NCBI GenBank assembly: GCA_018400625.1
Contig: JAGYMJ010000589.1
Span: forward strand, 1-6,133
Reading direction: 5' to 3'
From: Planctomycetota bacterium
GTDB lineage: Bacteria; Planctomycetota; Brocadiia; SM23-32
DNA: 6,133 bases
Numbering within the stretch: the stretch's first letter is position 1; every line of letters begins with the position of its first letter. The notes under the pieces were generated by a model, which was given only the letters and a program-made list of their open reading frames with translations, had not been told where the DNA came from and searched no databases. Positions 1 through 6,052 of this stretch are shown piece by piece. The position numbers and the translations under genes were made by a program.

Positions 1-501
1 TGCAATCTGAATTTTGGGTTGTTCTTCTTCTGTCTCTTCTTCCTGAGAATCGTCGGCGGCGGAATGTTGATAAAAATATCGGCTTATAGCCTCCTCTATC
101 GAGTCGGGTCTGCACAAAGCGCGTTCACAGTCTGAACCAAGAATATTGGTGAGCGAGTCAAACGATTCGATGTCCAGTGGATCGGATGTTACAATAACGA
201 TCCCGCTCTCTCCGTTGAGGATCGGCAATATACAGCGTTTCTTAAGGAATTGAAGCGGAATATTCTCGACAAGGCTTCTGTCTAATCTGTTGGGATCGAT
301 TTCAGGCAGATAAATCAACCCCCATTGTTCGGCAAGGGCCGCCATCACTTCACCTTCTTCGACAAAACCGCCTTCAACCAAAAGGCGTCCAATACGCTTA
401 TCTCCATCCGATTCGGCTTGCCGCTGCAATACTGAATCCAGGGTTTGTTCGTCTAAATTCGTTTCTGCCAGCAAAATTTGACCAATGAAGTTGTCAGCCA
501 T
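1..501 (-). CDS. gspE: Type II secretion ATPase GspE, N-terminal part (runs off the left edge)
   Basis: This reading frame stays open from the ATG at 501 to the window edge, giving 167 residues of a protein that is usually 500-600 aa. The product would be the cytoplasmic hexameric ATPase that powers pseudopilus assembly in type II secretion. Only the regulatory N-terminus is visible; the Walker A and B motifs would lie outside. Residues 5-28 and 36-59 form two 24-residue motifs of the MshEN/T2SSE_N type (pattern x-[IL]-G-x-[IL]-L...L...L-x-x-Q). The second is close to consensus (RIGRLLVEGG...ALAEQ). Residues 148-160 are an acidic linker (DDSQEEETEEE). The start is well fixed because an in-frame TGA lies 11 codons upstream (535-537) with no other ATG, GTG or TTG between. 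No clear Shine-Dalgarno is seen in the AT-rich leader. It lies 62 nt behind gspD on the same strand, so co-transcription is likely. A PilB/MshE-type pilus ATPase is possible, but the gspD neighbour favours GspE. Confidence 0.92.
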   Translation of the reverse strand, partial: MADNFIGQILLAETNLDEQTLDSVLQRQAESDGDKRIGRLLVEGGFVEEGEVMAALAEQWGLIYLPEIDPNRLDRSLVENIPLQFLKKRCILPILNGESGIVIVTSDPLDIESFDSLTNILGSDCERALCRPDSIEEAISRYFYQHSAADDSQEEETEEEQPKIQIA

Positions 502-563
502 AGATATATATATTTGTAGAAGTATAGGATGAATTCAAAAAGCAATTTAAGGGACGCCGGGGG

Positions 564-2933
564 TTAATTTACTTTAAGTTTGTGTTTTTTCTTCTCCGTT
601 TCCTCTTTTTTCCTTTCACTTATAGCCGCCAGGTCCGAGCTGTCGACAAGAACATGGGGAGTAATGAAAAGCAACAAGTTGGTTTTTTCTATGTCGTCAC
701 TTTCAAATTGGAATAAATGCCCTATTAGTGGAATAGAGCCCAGCAAGGGCACCTTATTCGTAACGCTAACTTTATCATCCTGCATCAGCCCACCGATGAC
801 GACGGTTTCACCGGATTCTACTCCTACAGTTGTATTGGCCGACCTTTCAGAAGTTCTGATCCTTCCATTTCCCTCTTCAACAATCTTGCTGAATTCACTT
901 TCTATAGCCATTCGGACCATCCCCCCCGCGCCTATATGCGGTGTGATTTTCAGATGAAGCCCTACATTCCGGTAATCGTAAGTCTCTATCAGATCATCAC
1001 GATCATCGTCCGTATTGATCCTCGATTCACGCACATAGGGCACGTTTTCAACAACGGAGATCGTTGCTTCCTGATGATTTGACGTTAATAAATGGGGGGT
1101 TGAAAGAACATCGACATAGCGGTTAGTTTGCAGGGCTTTCATAACAGCACCAATCTTATCTCCTTTAACCAATGCAGCAATAATTCCTTCTCTGCCGATT
1201 AAAGCGCCGTCATCCATTCCTATACCACTTCTTGGCCCCAGAAAAGTGGAACTTAAACCTCTGAGGCTGTCCGGCGAGGGTTCGTCCATCGTTGACCAAT
1301 CAAACCCGACTTCTTTCAAAGCCCTCTGGGTAGCTTCCATAATCCGCAGCTCGACGAGCACCTGTTCACGAACGATATCAAGGTCATTTATGACAGCGTT
1401 CAGCACCTCGATATCCTGAGGGGAGGATGCGATAATGAGGGAATTGGTTTGGTTATCGGAGGTAATATGTATCGGTTCAGCATCCTCGTAATCCGTCAGT
1501 GCATCGATGGTCGGTGTAAGCGAATTGACCATTTCTTCCGCATCGGCGTTATTGAGTTTAATCACGTGCACATTGACACTTTCATCGGGGCGGGGCACAT
1601 CCAGTTTTTCCAAAAGATTTTGTACATTTGAAATGATAACCTGTTCGGCGAAGACGATTAAAGAATTAGTCCTCGAATCAGGGAGTATCTGCAGTTCCGT
1701 CTGCCACCGTGGGCTTTCGGTCTCACTGGATTCTATAAGACTATTGATCGTATCGGCCAATGCACGTGCGGAAGCATATTTAAGCGGCAAAACAACAATC
1801 TGCTCCTCTTTACGCGGCAAATCTATCTGGGTGACCATGAGAGCAATTTGGTAGATATTGGAGGATATATCCGTAATGAAGAGTGTATTGGTCGGCTCAT
1901 GGGCGCTGAGATTCCCTTCCGGTGACATGCGTGGTTCGATCAGGGGAATGGCTTCCTTGATATCCAGGTGTTCGAGGCTCATGACCTGTGTCGAAAAACC
2001 GTCATCGCGCGGTATCTCTTTAGGGTCCATTCCTATTCTCGTTGGAATGTGCCTGCGAGCACCTTTTTCCCTGGGCAGAACTTTTATTACATCTTCGGAA
2101 GGAACTGCCACCCAGCCGTTGACCTCGAGGATGGATTCCAATATTCTGAAGACATCATCCAATCGCACTTCACTCGAAGAAATCAGTGTGATGGTACCGC
2201 TAACCCCCCCATCCACCAGAAAATTCGCTCCGGTAATATCGCTGATAGTTTCCAGTACGATCCGAATATCGACTTCGTTGAAATCAAGAATTATTTTTTC
2301 ATCAGCCATTTCGGGATCGAGCAATCCGGGCAGTTTAAATTCAGGCGCTTCGTATTCTATATCCTCCCCTAAATCGCCTAATTCCTCGTAATGCTCGGAA
2401 TATTCGCCTTCTATATATTCTTCATCGATGTCTTTTCCTTCTTTTAATAGTGAGATTAACTCCTGGGCCTCCGGCATATCTTGAATGTCAACATCTTCTG
2501 CAGCTTTCCTGAATTCTTCTTGAGATCCTTGAGGTATCTGTTCTTCAGTTGCTGATTTGTCTTCATCGTGCATTTCAGAATAAGTTTCCATCATATCCCT
2601 GAAATCTTCTTCAAACTCTTCCGGTAATTCGATGCTTTTTTCCTTGGCTTGCGCCCTGACACTAACCATAGTGACCTTAGCCGCTCTGATTTCCCCCGCT
2701 TCAAACAGACGCAGAGCTCTTTCATACTCCTGAAGAAGCCGCATTTTCTCGATTTCATCCCCATCTTGTATATCTACCGGTTCATCGATTTTTACTTCTC
2801 TATCACGCTCCTCGCCGACACCTCTTTTATCTGCAGTACTGCAGCCCGCCGTCAGCATGGACAATACCGACAAGGCCGTTAAAAGAGCAATCAGTATGAA
2901 GGCGCGTTTTTTCTCATAATTTCCTGGTACCAT
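564..2933 (-). CDS. gspD: Type II secretion outer-membrane secretin GspD, lipoprotein-type signal
   Basis: This 789-aa protein is a secretin, the ring-shaped outer-membrane channel through which folded proteins leave the cell. Residues 8-30 are a basic and hydrophobic signal peptide ending in LTAG-C31, which fits a lipobox, so the mature protein may be lipidated. Residues 41-210 are a non-canonical acidic stretch (about one third Asp or Glu) with a helical segment at 62-98. Next come N0 (about 213-288), three N1/KH-like repeats (about 314-372, 377-447 and 453-522) and the secretin barrel (about 525-762). The barrel includes VENVPYV (628-634) in the gate region and the signature VPLLGSIPLIGHLFQ (728-742). 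The tail (771-789) is short and Lys-rich, with no obvious pilotin-binding S-domain. The start is fixed by an in-frame TGA five codons upstream (2949-2951). GAGGG at 2938-2942 serves as ribosome binding site at a short 4-nt spacing. gspE follows in the usual D-E order. PilQ is less likely because no AMIN domain is seen. Confidence 0.96.
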   Translation of the reverse strand: MVPGNYEKKRAFILIALLTALSVLSMLTAGCSTADKRGVGEERDREVKIDEPVDIQDGDEIEKMRLLQEYERALRLFEAGEIRAAKVTMVSVRAQAKEKSIELPEEFEEDFRDMMETYSEMHDEDKSATEEQIPQGSQEEFRKAAEDVDIQDMPEAQELISLLKEGKDIDEEYIEGEYSEHYEELGDLGEDIEYEAPEFKLPGLLDPEMADEKIILDFNEVDIRIVLETISDITGANFLVDGGVSGTITLISSSEVRLDDVFRILESILEVNGWVAVPSEDVIKVLPREKGARRHIPTRIGMDPKEIPRDDGFSTQVMSLEHLDIKEAIPLIEPRMSPEGNLSAHEPTNTLFITDISSNIYQIALMVTQIDLPRKEEQIVVLPLKYASARALADTINSLIESSETESPRWQTELQILPDSRTNSLIVFAEQVIISNVQNLLEKLDVPRPDESVNVHVIKLNNADAEEMVNSLTPTIDALTDYEDAEPIHITSDNQTNSLIIASSPQDIEVLNAVINDLDIVREQVLVELRIMEATQRALKEVGFDWSTMDEPSPDSLRGLSSTFLGPRSGIGMDDGALIGREGIIAALVKGDKIGAVMKALQTNRYVDVLSTPHLLTSNHQEATISVVENVPYVRESRINTDDDRDDLIETYDYRNVGLHLKITPHIGAGGMVRMAIESEFSKIVEEGNGRIRTSERSANTTVGVESGETVVIGGLMQDDKVSVTNKVPLLGSIPLIGHLFQFESDDIEKTNLLLFITPHVLVDSSDLAAISERKKEETEKKKHKLKVN

Positions 2934-2984
2934 AGTTCCCTCTTGTTTTCATGGGGTTGGATAATCGTCAATTAACGTACATAT

Positions 2985-3050
2985 TCAGTGAAGTGCGTCG
3001 TTTTCTCACCACCGTGCCCTGTGCCGGTGGGATGATGATTAAGCACTACG
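2985..3050 (+). repeat. REP-like repeat copy 1L
   Basis: This copy begins TTCAGTGAA, has a 16-nt spacer and then the 22-nt hairpin core 3009-3030. The core arms are CCACCG and CGGTGG; the stem extends through G-C and C-G pairs around a bulged T, with loop CCTGT. It continues GATGATGATTAAGCACTACG, a tail shared with copy 1R. Its spacer is 3 nt longer than in the other copies. Confidence 0.85.
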
Positions 3051-3072
3051 AGCCGCTCTCACCATAAACTCC

Positions 3073-3181
3073 GCCGTTAATCCGCACGGCCCGCTCCTCC
3101 GGCTCTTGCTCTTTTACGATACAATGCTTTTCACACTCTCCTGAGCAAGAGCCGGAGGAGCGGGCCGTGCGGATTAACGGC
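3073..3181. repeat. Perfect 39-bp inverted repeat with 31-nt loop
   Basis: The left arm 3073-3111 (starting GCCGTTAATCCGCACGG) and the right arm 3143-3181 (ending CCGTGCGGATTAACGGC) are exact reverse complements over 39 nt. They are clearly more GC-rich than the surrounding gap. The right arm also contains a small internal hairpin (GCCGT / ACGGC). It sits at the centre of the facing repeat pair. The sequence does not resemble the flanking repeat core, so it may be a second repeat type. Confidence 0.95.
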
Positions 3182-3202
3182 TACGGTTGTAAGTTATAGA
3201 AA

Positions 3203-3270
3203 CGTAGTGCTTAATCGTCATCCCACCGGCACAGGGCACGGTGGAGGAACAACGTGTTTCACTGAGGACG
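3203..3270 (-). repeat. REP-like repeat copy 1R
   Basis: Read on the minus strand this copy is CGTCCTCAGTGAA, a 13-nt spacer, the 22-nt hairpin core (3223-3244), then GATGACGATTAAGCACTACG. Its core is identical to that of copy 1L, and its 13-nt lead-in is identical to that of the copy at the right edge of the window. It faces copy 1L. Confidence 0.87.
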
Positions 3271-3339
3271 TATCATCCAACAATGTCCATTACTATTTAC
3301 GTTATTAATCAGCAAATCTTGCAAAATTTATAAAAAAAA

Positions 3340-4323
3340 TTATGTGTTGTTTATATCTCTGATAAATGGGGTGCCAAGAAAGACAGGATTCCTCCTTCTA
3401 CCCGTTCTCCGTTTATCTTTATACATTCCTTTTTCGGCTTGATGAAACACCTCGGCAAATTTCCTGCTGCAGTTCTCTTTAACGGCATAACCGACAGCCA
3501 TACTCACAGTGGGAGTGATATCGTTGCGGGTTTCATAGCACTTTTGCTTTATTCGGCGGCATATTTTTTTCGCATTTTTCTGATCTGTATGCGGAAGCAG
3601 CAGAAAAAATTCGTCACCTCCCCACCTGACGGCGATATCTTCCTGCCGGCAGGACAGATTCAGAATTTTGGCGGCTTTGCGCAGGAGTTTGTCGCCAACA
3701 TCGTGGCCAGACAGGTCGTTGACTGATTTCAGGCCGTTGACATCGGCCATTATAACGCTCAGTGGATGTTGTCTTTTAACATTCAGACGTTTCAGTTCGG
3801 CTTCGAAAAAAGCTCGATTGTAAAGCCCGGTTAGTGGATCATGATAGGCCAGTCCCTCCACTCTTTTTTTTGCACGCTCACAAGAGCTTGTGTAGGAGAG
3901 GAATTCTGCTATGCTGTGTACTAAAGACCAGTGTCCGCTATCCCAGCTCTTTTTTTCTTTCACCGTATCAAGAGCCACACAACCTGAAAAATCGTTTTCG
4001 ATTATCGGTGAGCACAAAAAAGACCTGACCTGGCGCTTCTCCACAGCCCTGGCATCGATATTAGTTTTACCAACCCATTTATTAACATCGGGGGCACTTA
4101 AGGCTTCACAGCGGTGGGCCCGAATGCAAAATTCCGGGAGAAAAACCCCTTTGCAGGATATTTTTTTCTGCAGCGGGGAAGGCTTTACTTCGTTATGACA
4201 GTACTTCCATGCAACACCTTCTCCCCTGTCTTTATCGGATAGCAGGCAAAGGTAACTGTGGTCGGCTTGACATACCTTGCAAATACTTTTCAGCGAATCC
4301 TGTATAACATTCTCGATTGTCAC
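3340..4323 (-). CDS. GAF-GGDEF diguanylate cyclase
   Basis: This 327-aa cytoplasmic protein is predicted to make cyclic di-GMP from two GTP molecules. Residues 1-148 form a GAF-like sensor domain. Residues 159-310 form the GGDEF domain, with DPLTGLYNR (162-170), the metal-site segment ADVNGLKSVND (193-203), GHDVGDKLL (206-214) and the active-site loop RWGGDEF (233-239). The inhibitory site RQED (226-229) sits exactly five residues before GGDEF, so product feedback is expected. No membrane segment or signal peptide is seen. The GAF part contains ten cysteines, including CKVC (15-18), which is high for a cytoplasmic sensor. The start is GTG at 4323, supported by GAGG 7 nt upstream (4331-4334); an in-frame TGA only four codons upstream (4333-4335) excludes a longer form. 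It is on the same strand as gspD but separated by the large palindrome. Confidence 0.95.
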   Translation of the reverse strand: MTIENVIQDSLKSICKVCQADHSYLCLLSDKDRGEGVAWKYCHNEVKPSPLQKKISCKGVFLPEFCIRAHRCEALSAPDVNKWVGKTNIDARAVEKRQVRSFLCSPIIENDFSGCVALDTVKEKKSWDSGHWSLVHSIAEFLSYTSSCERAKKRVEGLAYHDPLTGLYNRAFFEAELKRLNVKRQHPLSVIMADVNGLKSVNDLSGHDVGDKLLRKAAKILNLSCRQEDIAVRWGGDEFFLLLPHTDQKNAKKICRRIKQKCYETRNDITPTVSMAVGYAVKENCSRKFAEVFHQAEKGMYKDKRRTGRRRNPVFLGTPFIRDINNT

Positions 4324-4371
4324 AATAGAACCTCAATTTGCGGGACTTTAACTCCCTATCGCCAAAGTAAC

Positions 4372-4396
4372 CGGTGGTGCAACAAAATGTTTCACT
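4372..4396 (-). repeat. Degenerate half copy of the REP-like repeat
   Basis: Read on the minus strand, AGTGAAACATTTTGTTG followed by CACCACCG aligns without gaps to copy 1R at 21 of 25 positions, including the 13-nt spacing between AGTGAA and CCACCG. The downstream half of the hairpin is not preserved. It lies about 50-75 nt upstream of the cyclase start. It points away from the full copy at 4602-4645, with the promoter between them. Confidence 0.6.
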
Positions 4397-4419
4397 CAAG
4401 ATTTTCAAGCGACCTCCTT

Positions 4420-4448
4420 TTGACAGCACGATTCATTTGGTATATACT
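4420..4448 (+). promoter_or_regulatory. Sigma-70-type promoter toward the sigma-factor gene
   Basis: TTGACA (4420-4425) and TATACT (4443-4448) are separated by 17 nt, close to the housekeeping consensus. Transcription would start near 4455, leaving a leader of about 300 nt before the ATG at 4755. That leader would include a full copy of the REP-like hairpin. Confidence 0.62.
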
Positions 4449-4601
4449 TACTCTTATATCTTTATGTATTTATATATACGTTATAAGCGGCAGGATCTTT
4501 TGAAAAAAAACAAAACTTTTTCCTCCCGTTTTCTCGGGCTTTTATGTGTTATAAATGCTTTTTTAAAGATCTCAAAGGATTACTTTCATTCTGTGCAAGT
4601 A

Positions 4602-4645
4602 TTCAGTGAACCCCGTTGTTCCCCCACCGTGCTCTGTGCCGGTGG
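4602..4645 (+). repeat. REP-like repeat copy 2, in the sigma-factor leader
   Basis: TTCAGTGAA is followed by a 13-nt spacer (CCCCGTTGTTCCC) and the 22-nt hairpin core 4624-4645, with one substitution (TGCTCTG for TGCCCTG) relative to the other copies. The downstream tail (TGATAAAAGACGG) differs from the others. The lead-in TATTCAGTGAA matches copy 1L, and a GGAT lies 26 nt ahead of TCAGTGAA in both copies. Confidence 0.83.
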
Positions 4646-4754
4646 TGATAAAAGACGGACTTCCCTGAATATATACCATACGGCATTCTGCTGATCTGTA
4701 TATTGCTTGATTCGGTTACTGATAACAAACCTACAGATACGGGGTCAAAAAACG

Positions 4755-5498
4755 ATGGAGAATGACAGTTCCTCCCCTCAACCATTTCCTGTCACTCAAT
4801 GGAGTTTGATTGAAAGGATTGACGGAAGCGACAGTGCTGATTCTTATGAAGCTCTGAGAAAAATTCTTCATCTCTATTATCCGGCTCTTAAGTCCCATCT
4901 CATTTACGAACTCCGTTATTCCCGCAACAATGCTGAAGACCTGCTTCATGATTTCATAAGAGATAAGGTACTGCAGCAAAAACTGTTATCCAAAGCAGAC
5001 CGGGACAAAGGAAAGTTCCGGTCGTTTGTTCTTAAATCGCTTGACAACTTTGTTTATTCACAAGAGCGCAAGAAACTGGCCGACAAAAGAAAACCCGAAC
5101 GCGCGGGACGGCTTGTTGATTTTTTAGAAAAGGAACGAGGAGTTGTTCAATCGCCCCCCGCGTTCGATATCTTCGATCGGGTCTGGGCCGAACAAGTCAT
5201 CGAAGAGTCCCTGAATCGATTTGACATCTGGTGCCGGGCAAAAGGTCGAGAGGATATCCGGCAAATATTCGACGGTCGGATTATTGGCCCTTTCATGCGC
5301 GGTGAAAGTCCGATAACGTACCGTGAAATAGTCCGGAAGTTTCAGTTGAAGTCCCCCACCCAAGCTTATAATCTTCTGGCCTCTTCCAAACAGAGATTCA
5401 AACAAATTCTCCGCTCGGTTGTCTCCGAATACGTGGGGGGTGGGATAAAAATAGATGCTGAAATCAGCGAACTGAAAAAGATTCTTTCAAAAAAATAA
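4755..5498 (+). CDS. ECF-like sigma factor of the PVC 'P-x-T-x-W-S-L' type
   Basis: I read this as a 247-aa sigma-70 family protein that would direct RNA polymerase to a specific gene set. It opens with FPVTQWSLIE (11-20), the hallmark I know from kinase-linked ECF-like sigma factors of planctomycetes, verrucomicrobia and relatives. Region 2 spans about 29-110, with AEDLLHDFI (60-68) as the region 2.2 core-binding helix and GKFRSFVLKSLDNF (86-99) following. Region 4 is a helix-turn-helix at about 186-220 (ITYREIVRKFQLKSPTQAYN...). The linker between them (about 111-185) is long for an ECF factor but usual in this subtype. I prefer the ATG at 4755 over the TTG at 4707, because the signature normally lies close to the N-terminus and the longer form adds only an unconserved stretch. 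The ribosome binding site is weak (GGGGT, 9 nt upstream). No anti-sigma gene is seen; the next gene follows after 23 nt. Confidence 0.84.
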   Translation: MENDSSSPQPFPVTQWSLIERIDGSDSADSYEALRKILHLYYPALKSHLIYELRYSRNNAEDLLHDFIRDKVLQQKLLSKADRDKGKFRSFVLKSLDNFVYSQERKKLADKRKPERAGRLVDFLEKERGVVQSPPAFDIFDRVWAEQVIEESLNRFDIWCRAKGREDIRQIFDGRIIGPFMRGESPITYREIVRKFQLKSPTQAYNLLASSKQRFKQILRSVVSEYVGGGIKIDAEISELKKILSKK

Positions 5499-5521
5499 AT
5501 TTTTATGTGAGGTAATTAAGG

Positions 5522-6025
5522 GTGAGCAAGGGGAAAAAATATGATGGGAGCAGTTCCGATAGAATGGCCTGGCTTCTGGATCTGAACAGGCATGCCGGTG
5601 AATGGCAAGAGGATGAATTCAAGGATATCTTACACCACCAAATGCAAGCGCCGCTTAATTTTGATTTGAAAAGATATGAAGAGAAAGAGTTATATGCCGC
5701 TGAAGAGATGCAAAGCTATGATCCTCTATTTGAAAAGGATATCAAGACTTTCGATCAGCTTCTCCATCATCCACGGCCCCCTTTGTCTCTGCTCAAACTC
5801 TGCAAAAGGTTTGCCCGCGACAACCGCTTCAGCGCGGGCGGTTCACTTCCGGATGAGGTCGCGACAGTCATTTATTACGCCGCCGTCGTTGTGGCGCTGG
5901 GACATTACGGGGAACGGATAACAACTTTATCACACAGTGAAATACAAAGGGGAGTATGCTGGATTATGGGGCGCCGGTGGGTTAGCAAGAAAACACGCAA
6001 ATTGCTGCAAAATGCTCTTAAATAA
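5522..6025 (+). CDS. Uncharacterised 167-aa protein, likely conserved partner of the sigma factor
   Basis: I cannot assign a function. The GTG start at 5522 has a good ribosome binding site, GAGGT (5509-5513), 8 nt upstream, and the gene lies 23 nt behind the sigma-factor stop, so the two are almost certainly one operon. The protein is soluble, with no signal peptide. It has a charged N-terminal half, with LNRHAGEW (21-28), LHHQMQAPLNFDL (37-49) and FDQLLHHPRPPLSLLKLCKRFAR (77-99). The C-terminal half is helical, with LPDEVATVIYYAAVVVALGHYGERIT (109-134) and WIMGRRWVSKKTRKLL (147-162). From memory, similar small proteins with 'PPLELL' and 'LP.EVATVLYYA' segments sit between this sigma type and a Ser/Thr kinase gene in PVC genomes. 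The hydrophobic stretch at about 114-126 is too short and polar-flanked to call a membrane span. A regulatory role with the sigma factor is inferred from position only. Confidence 0.8.
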   Translation: MSKGKKYDGSSSDRMAWLLDLNRHAGEWQEDEFKDILHHQMQAPLNFDLKRYEEKELYAAEEMQSYDPLFEKDIKTFDQLLHHPRPPLSLLKLCKRFARDNRFSAGGSLPDEVATVIYYAAVVVALGHYGERITTLSHSEIQRGVCWIMGRRWVSKKTRKLLQNALK

Positions 6026-6052
6026 AGGCCTCTTAAATGGATTCTATTCGTC

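Larger units (their letters stand above)
2956..3281. repeat. Large nested imperfect palindrome: two facing REP-like repeats around a perfect 39-bp inverted repeat
   Basis: Three layers pair symmetrically. The outer ends GTTGGATAAT (2956-2965) and ATCATCCAAC (3272-3281) match at 9 of 10 positions. The middle arms 2985-3050 and 3203-3265 match over TCAGTGA and then over about 45 nt with a single substitution, with a poorly matched 15-19 nt stretch in between. The inner arms 3073-3111 and 3143-3181 are exact reverse complements over 39 nt, separated by a 31-nt loop. Unpaired stretches of about 21-22 nt (3051-3072 and 3182-3202) separate the middle and inner arms. The structure could extrude as a cruciform or fold as one very long RNA hairpin, which would separate cyclase transcription from gspD. 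Confidence 0.92.
2934..3339. other. 406-bp gap between the diguanylate cyclase gene and gspD, mostly a nested palindrome
   Basis: No convincing gene lies here. Most of the gap (2956-3281) is a nested inverted repeat. The remaining 3282-3339 is AT-rich and holds a run of eight T's on the minus strand directly after the cyclase stop codon, but no GC-rich stem precedes it, so it is not a typical intrinsic terminator. No strong promoter for gspD is visible. A TTGACG on the minus strand near 2966-2971 lacks a good -10 partner. Confidence 0.8.
4324..4754. other. Divergent intergenic region between the cyclase and sigma-factor genes
   Basis: This 431-bp gap holds a rightward promoter at about 4420-4448, a degenerate inverted repeat copy on its left and a full repeat copy on its right. 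Open frames here (for example 4374-4694 plus) have no recognisable product or ribosome binding site, so I do not call a gene. A CCCG/CGGG mini-hairpin at 4525-4538 followed by CTTTT is too short to call a terminator. Confidence 0.7.

Noticed and set aside
580..2391. Several plus-strand open frames (580-957, 1449-1631, 1507-1854, 1858-2391)
   Set aside because: They lie antisense inside the complete, domain-rich gspD frame, and their translations are low-complexity without family features.
2831..2844. 14-bp perfect palindrome CTGCAGTACTGCAG
   Set aside because: It lies in gspD codons just after the lipobox cysteine. One short palindrome in coding sequence is best explained by chance.
2956..3281. 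The large palindrome as an amplification or assembly chimera
   Set aside because: A fold-back chimera would give near-identical arms throughout. Here the outer and middle arms carry substitutions and unequal lengths, and related copies occur elsewhere in the window. Reads could still settle it.
3331..3341. T-run on the minus strand after the cyclase stop codon as an intrinsic terminator
   Set aside because: No GC-rich hairpin precedes the T-run; the only strong hairpin lies further downstream without a T-run.
4525..4542. CCCG-TTTTCT-CGGG followed by CTTTT as a terminator or attenuator
   Set aside because: The stem is only 4 bp and the T-run is short.
4374..4694. 106-aa plus-strand frame in the divergent intergenic region
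   Set aside because: It has no ribosome binding site or recognisable product, it spans the promoter, and it runs through a repeat copy.
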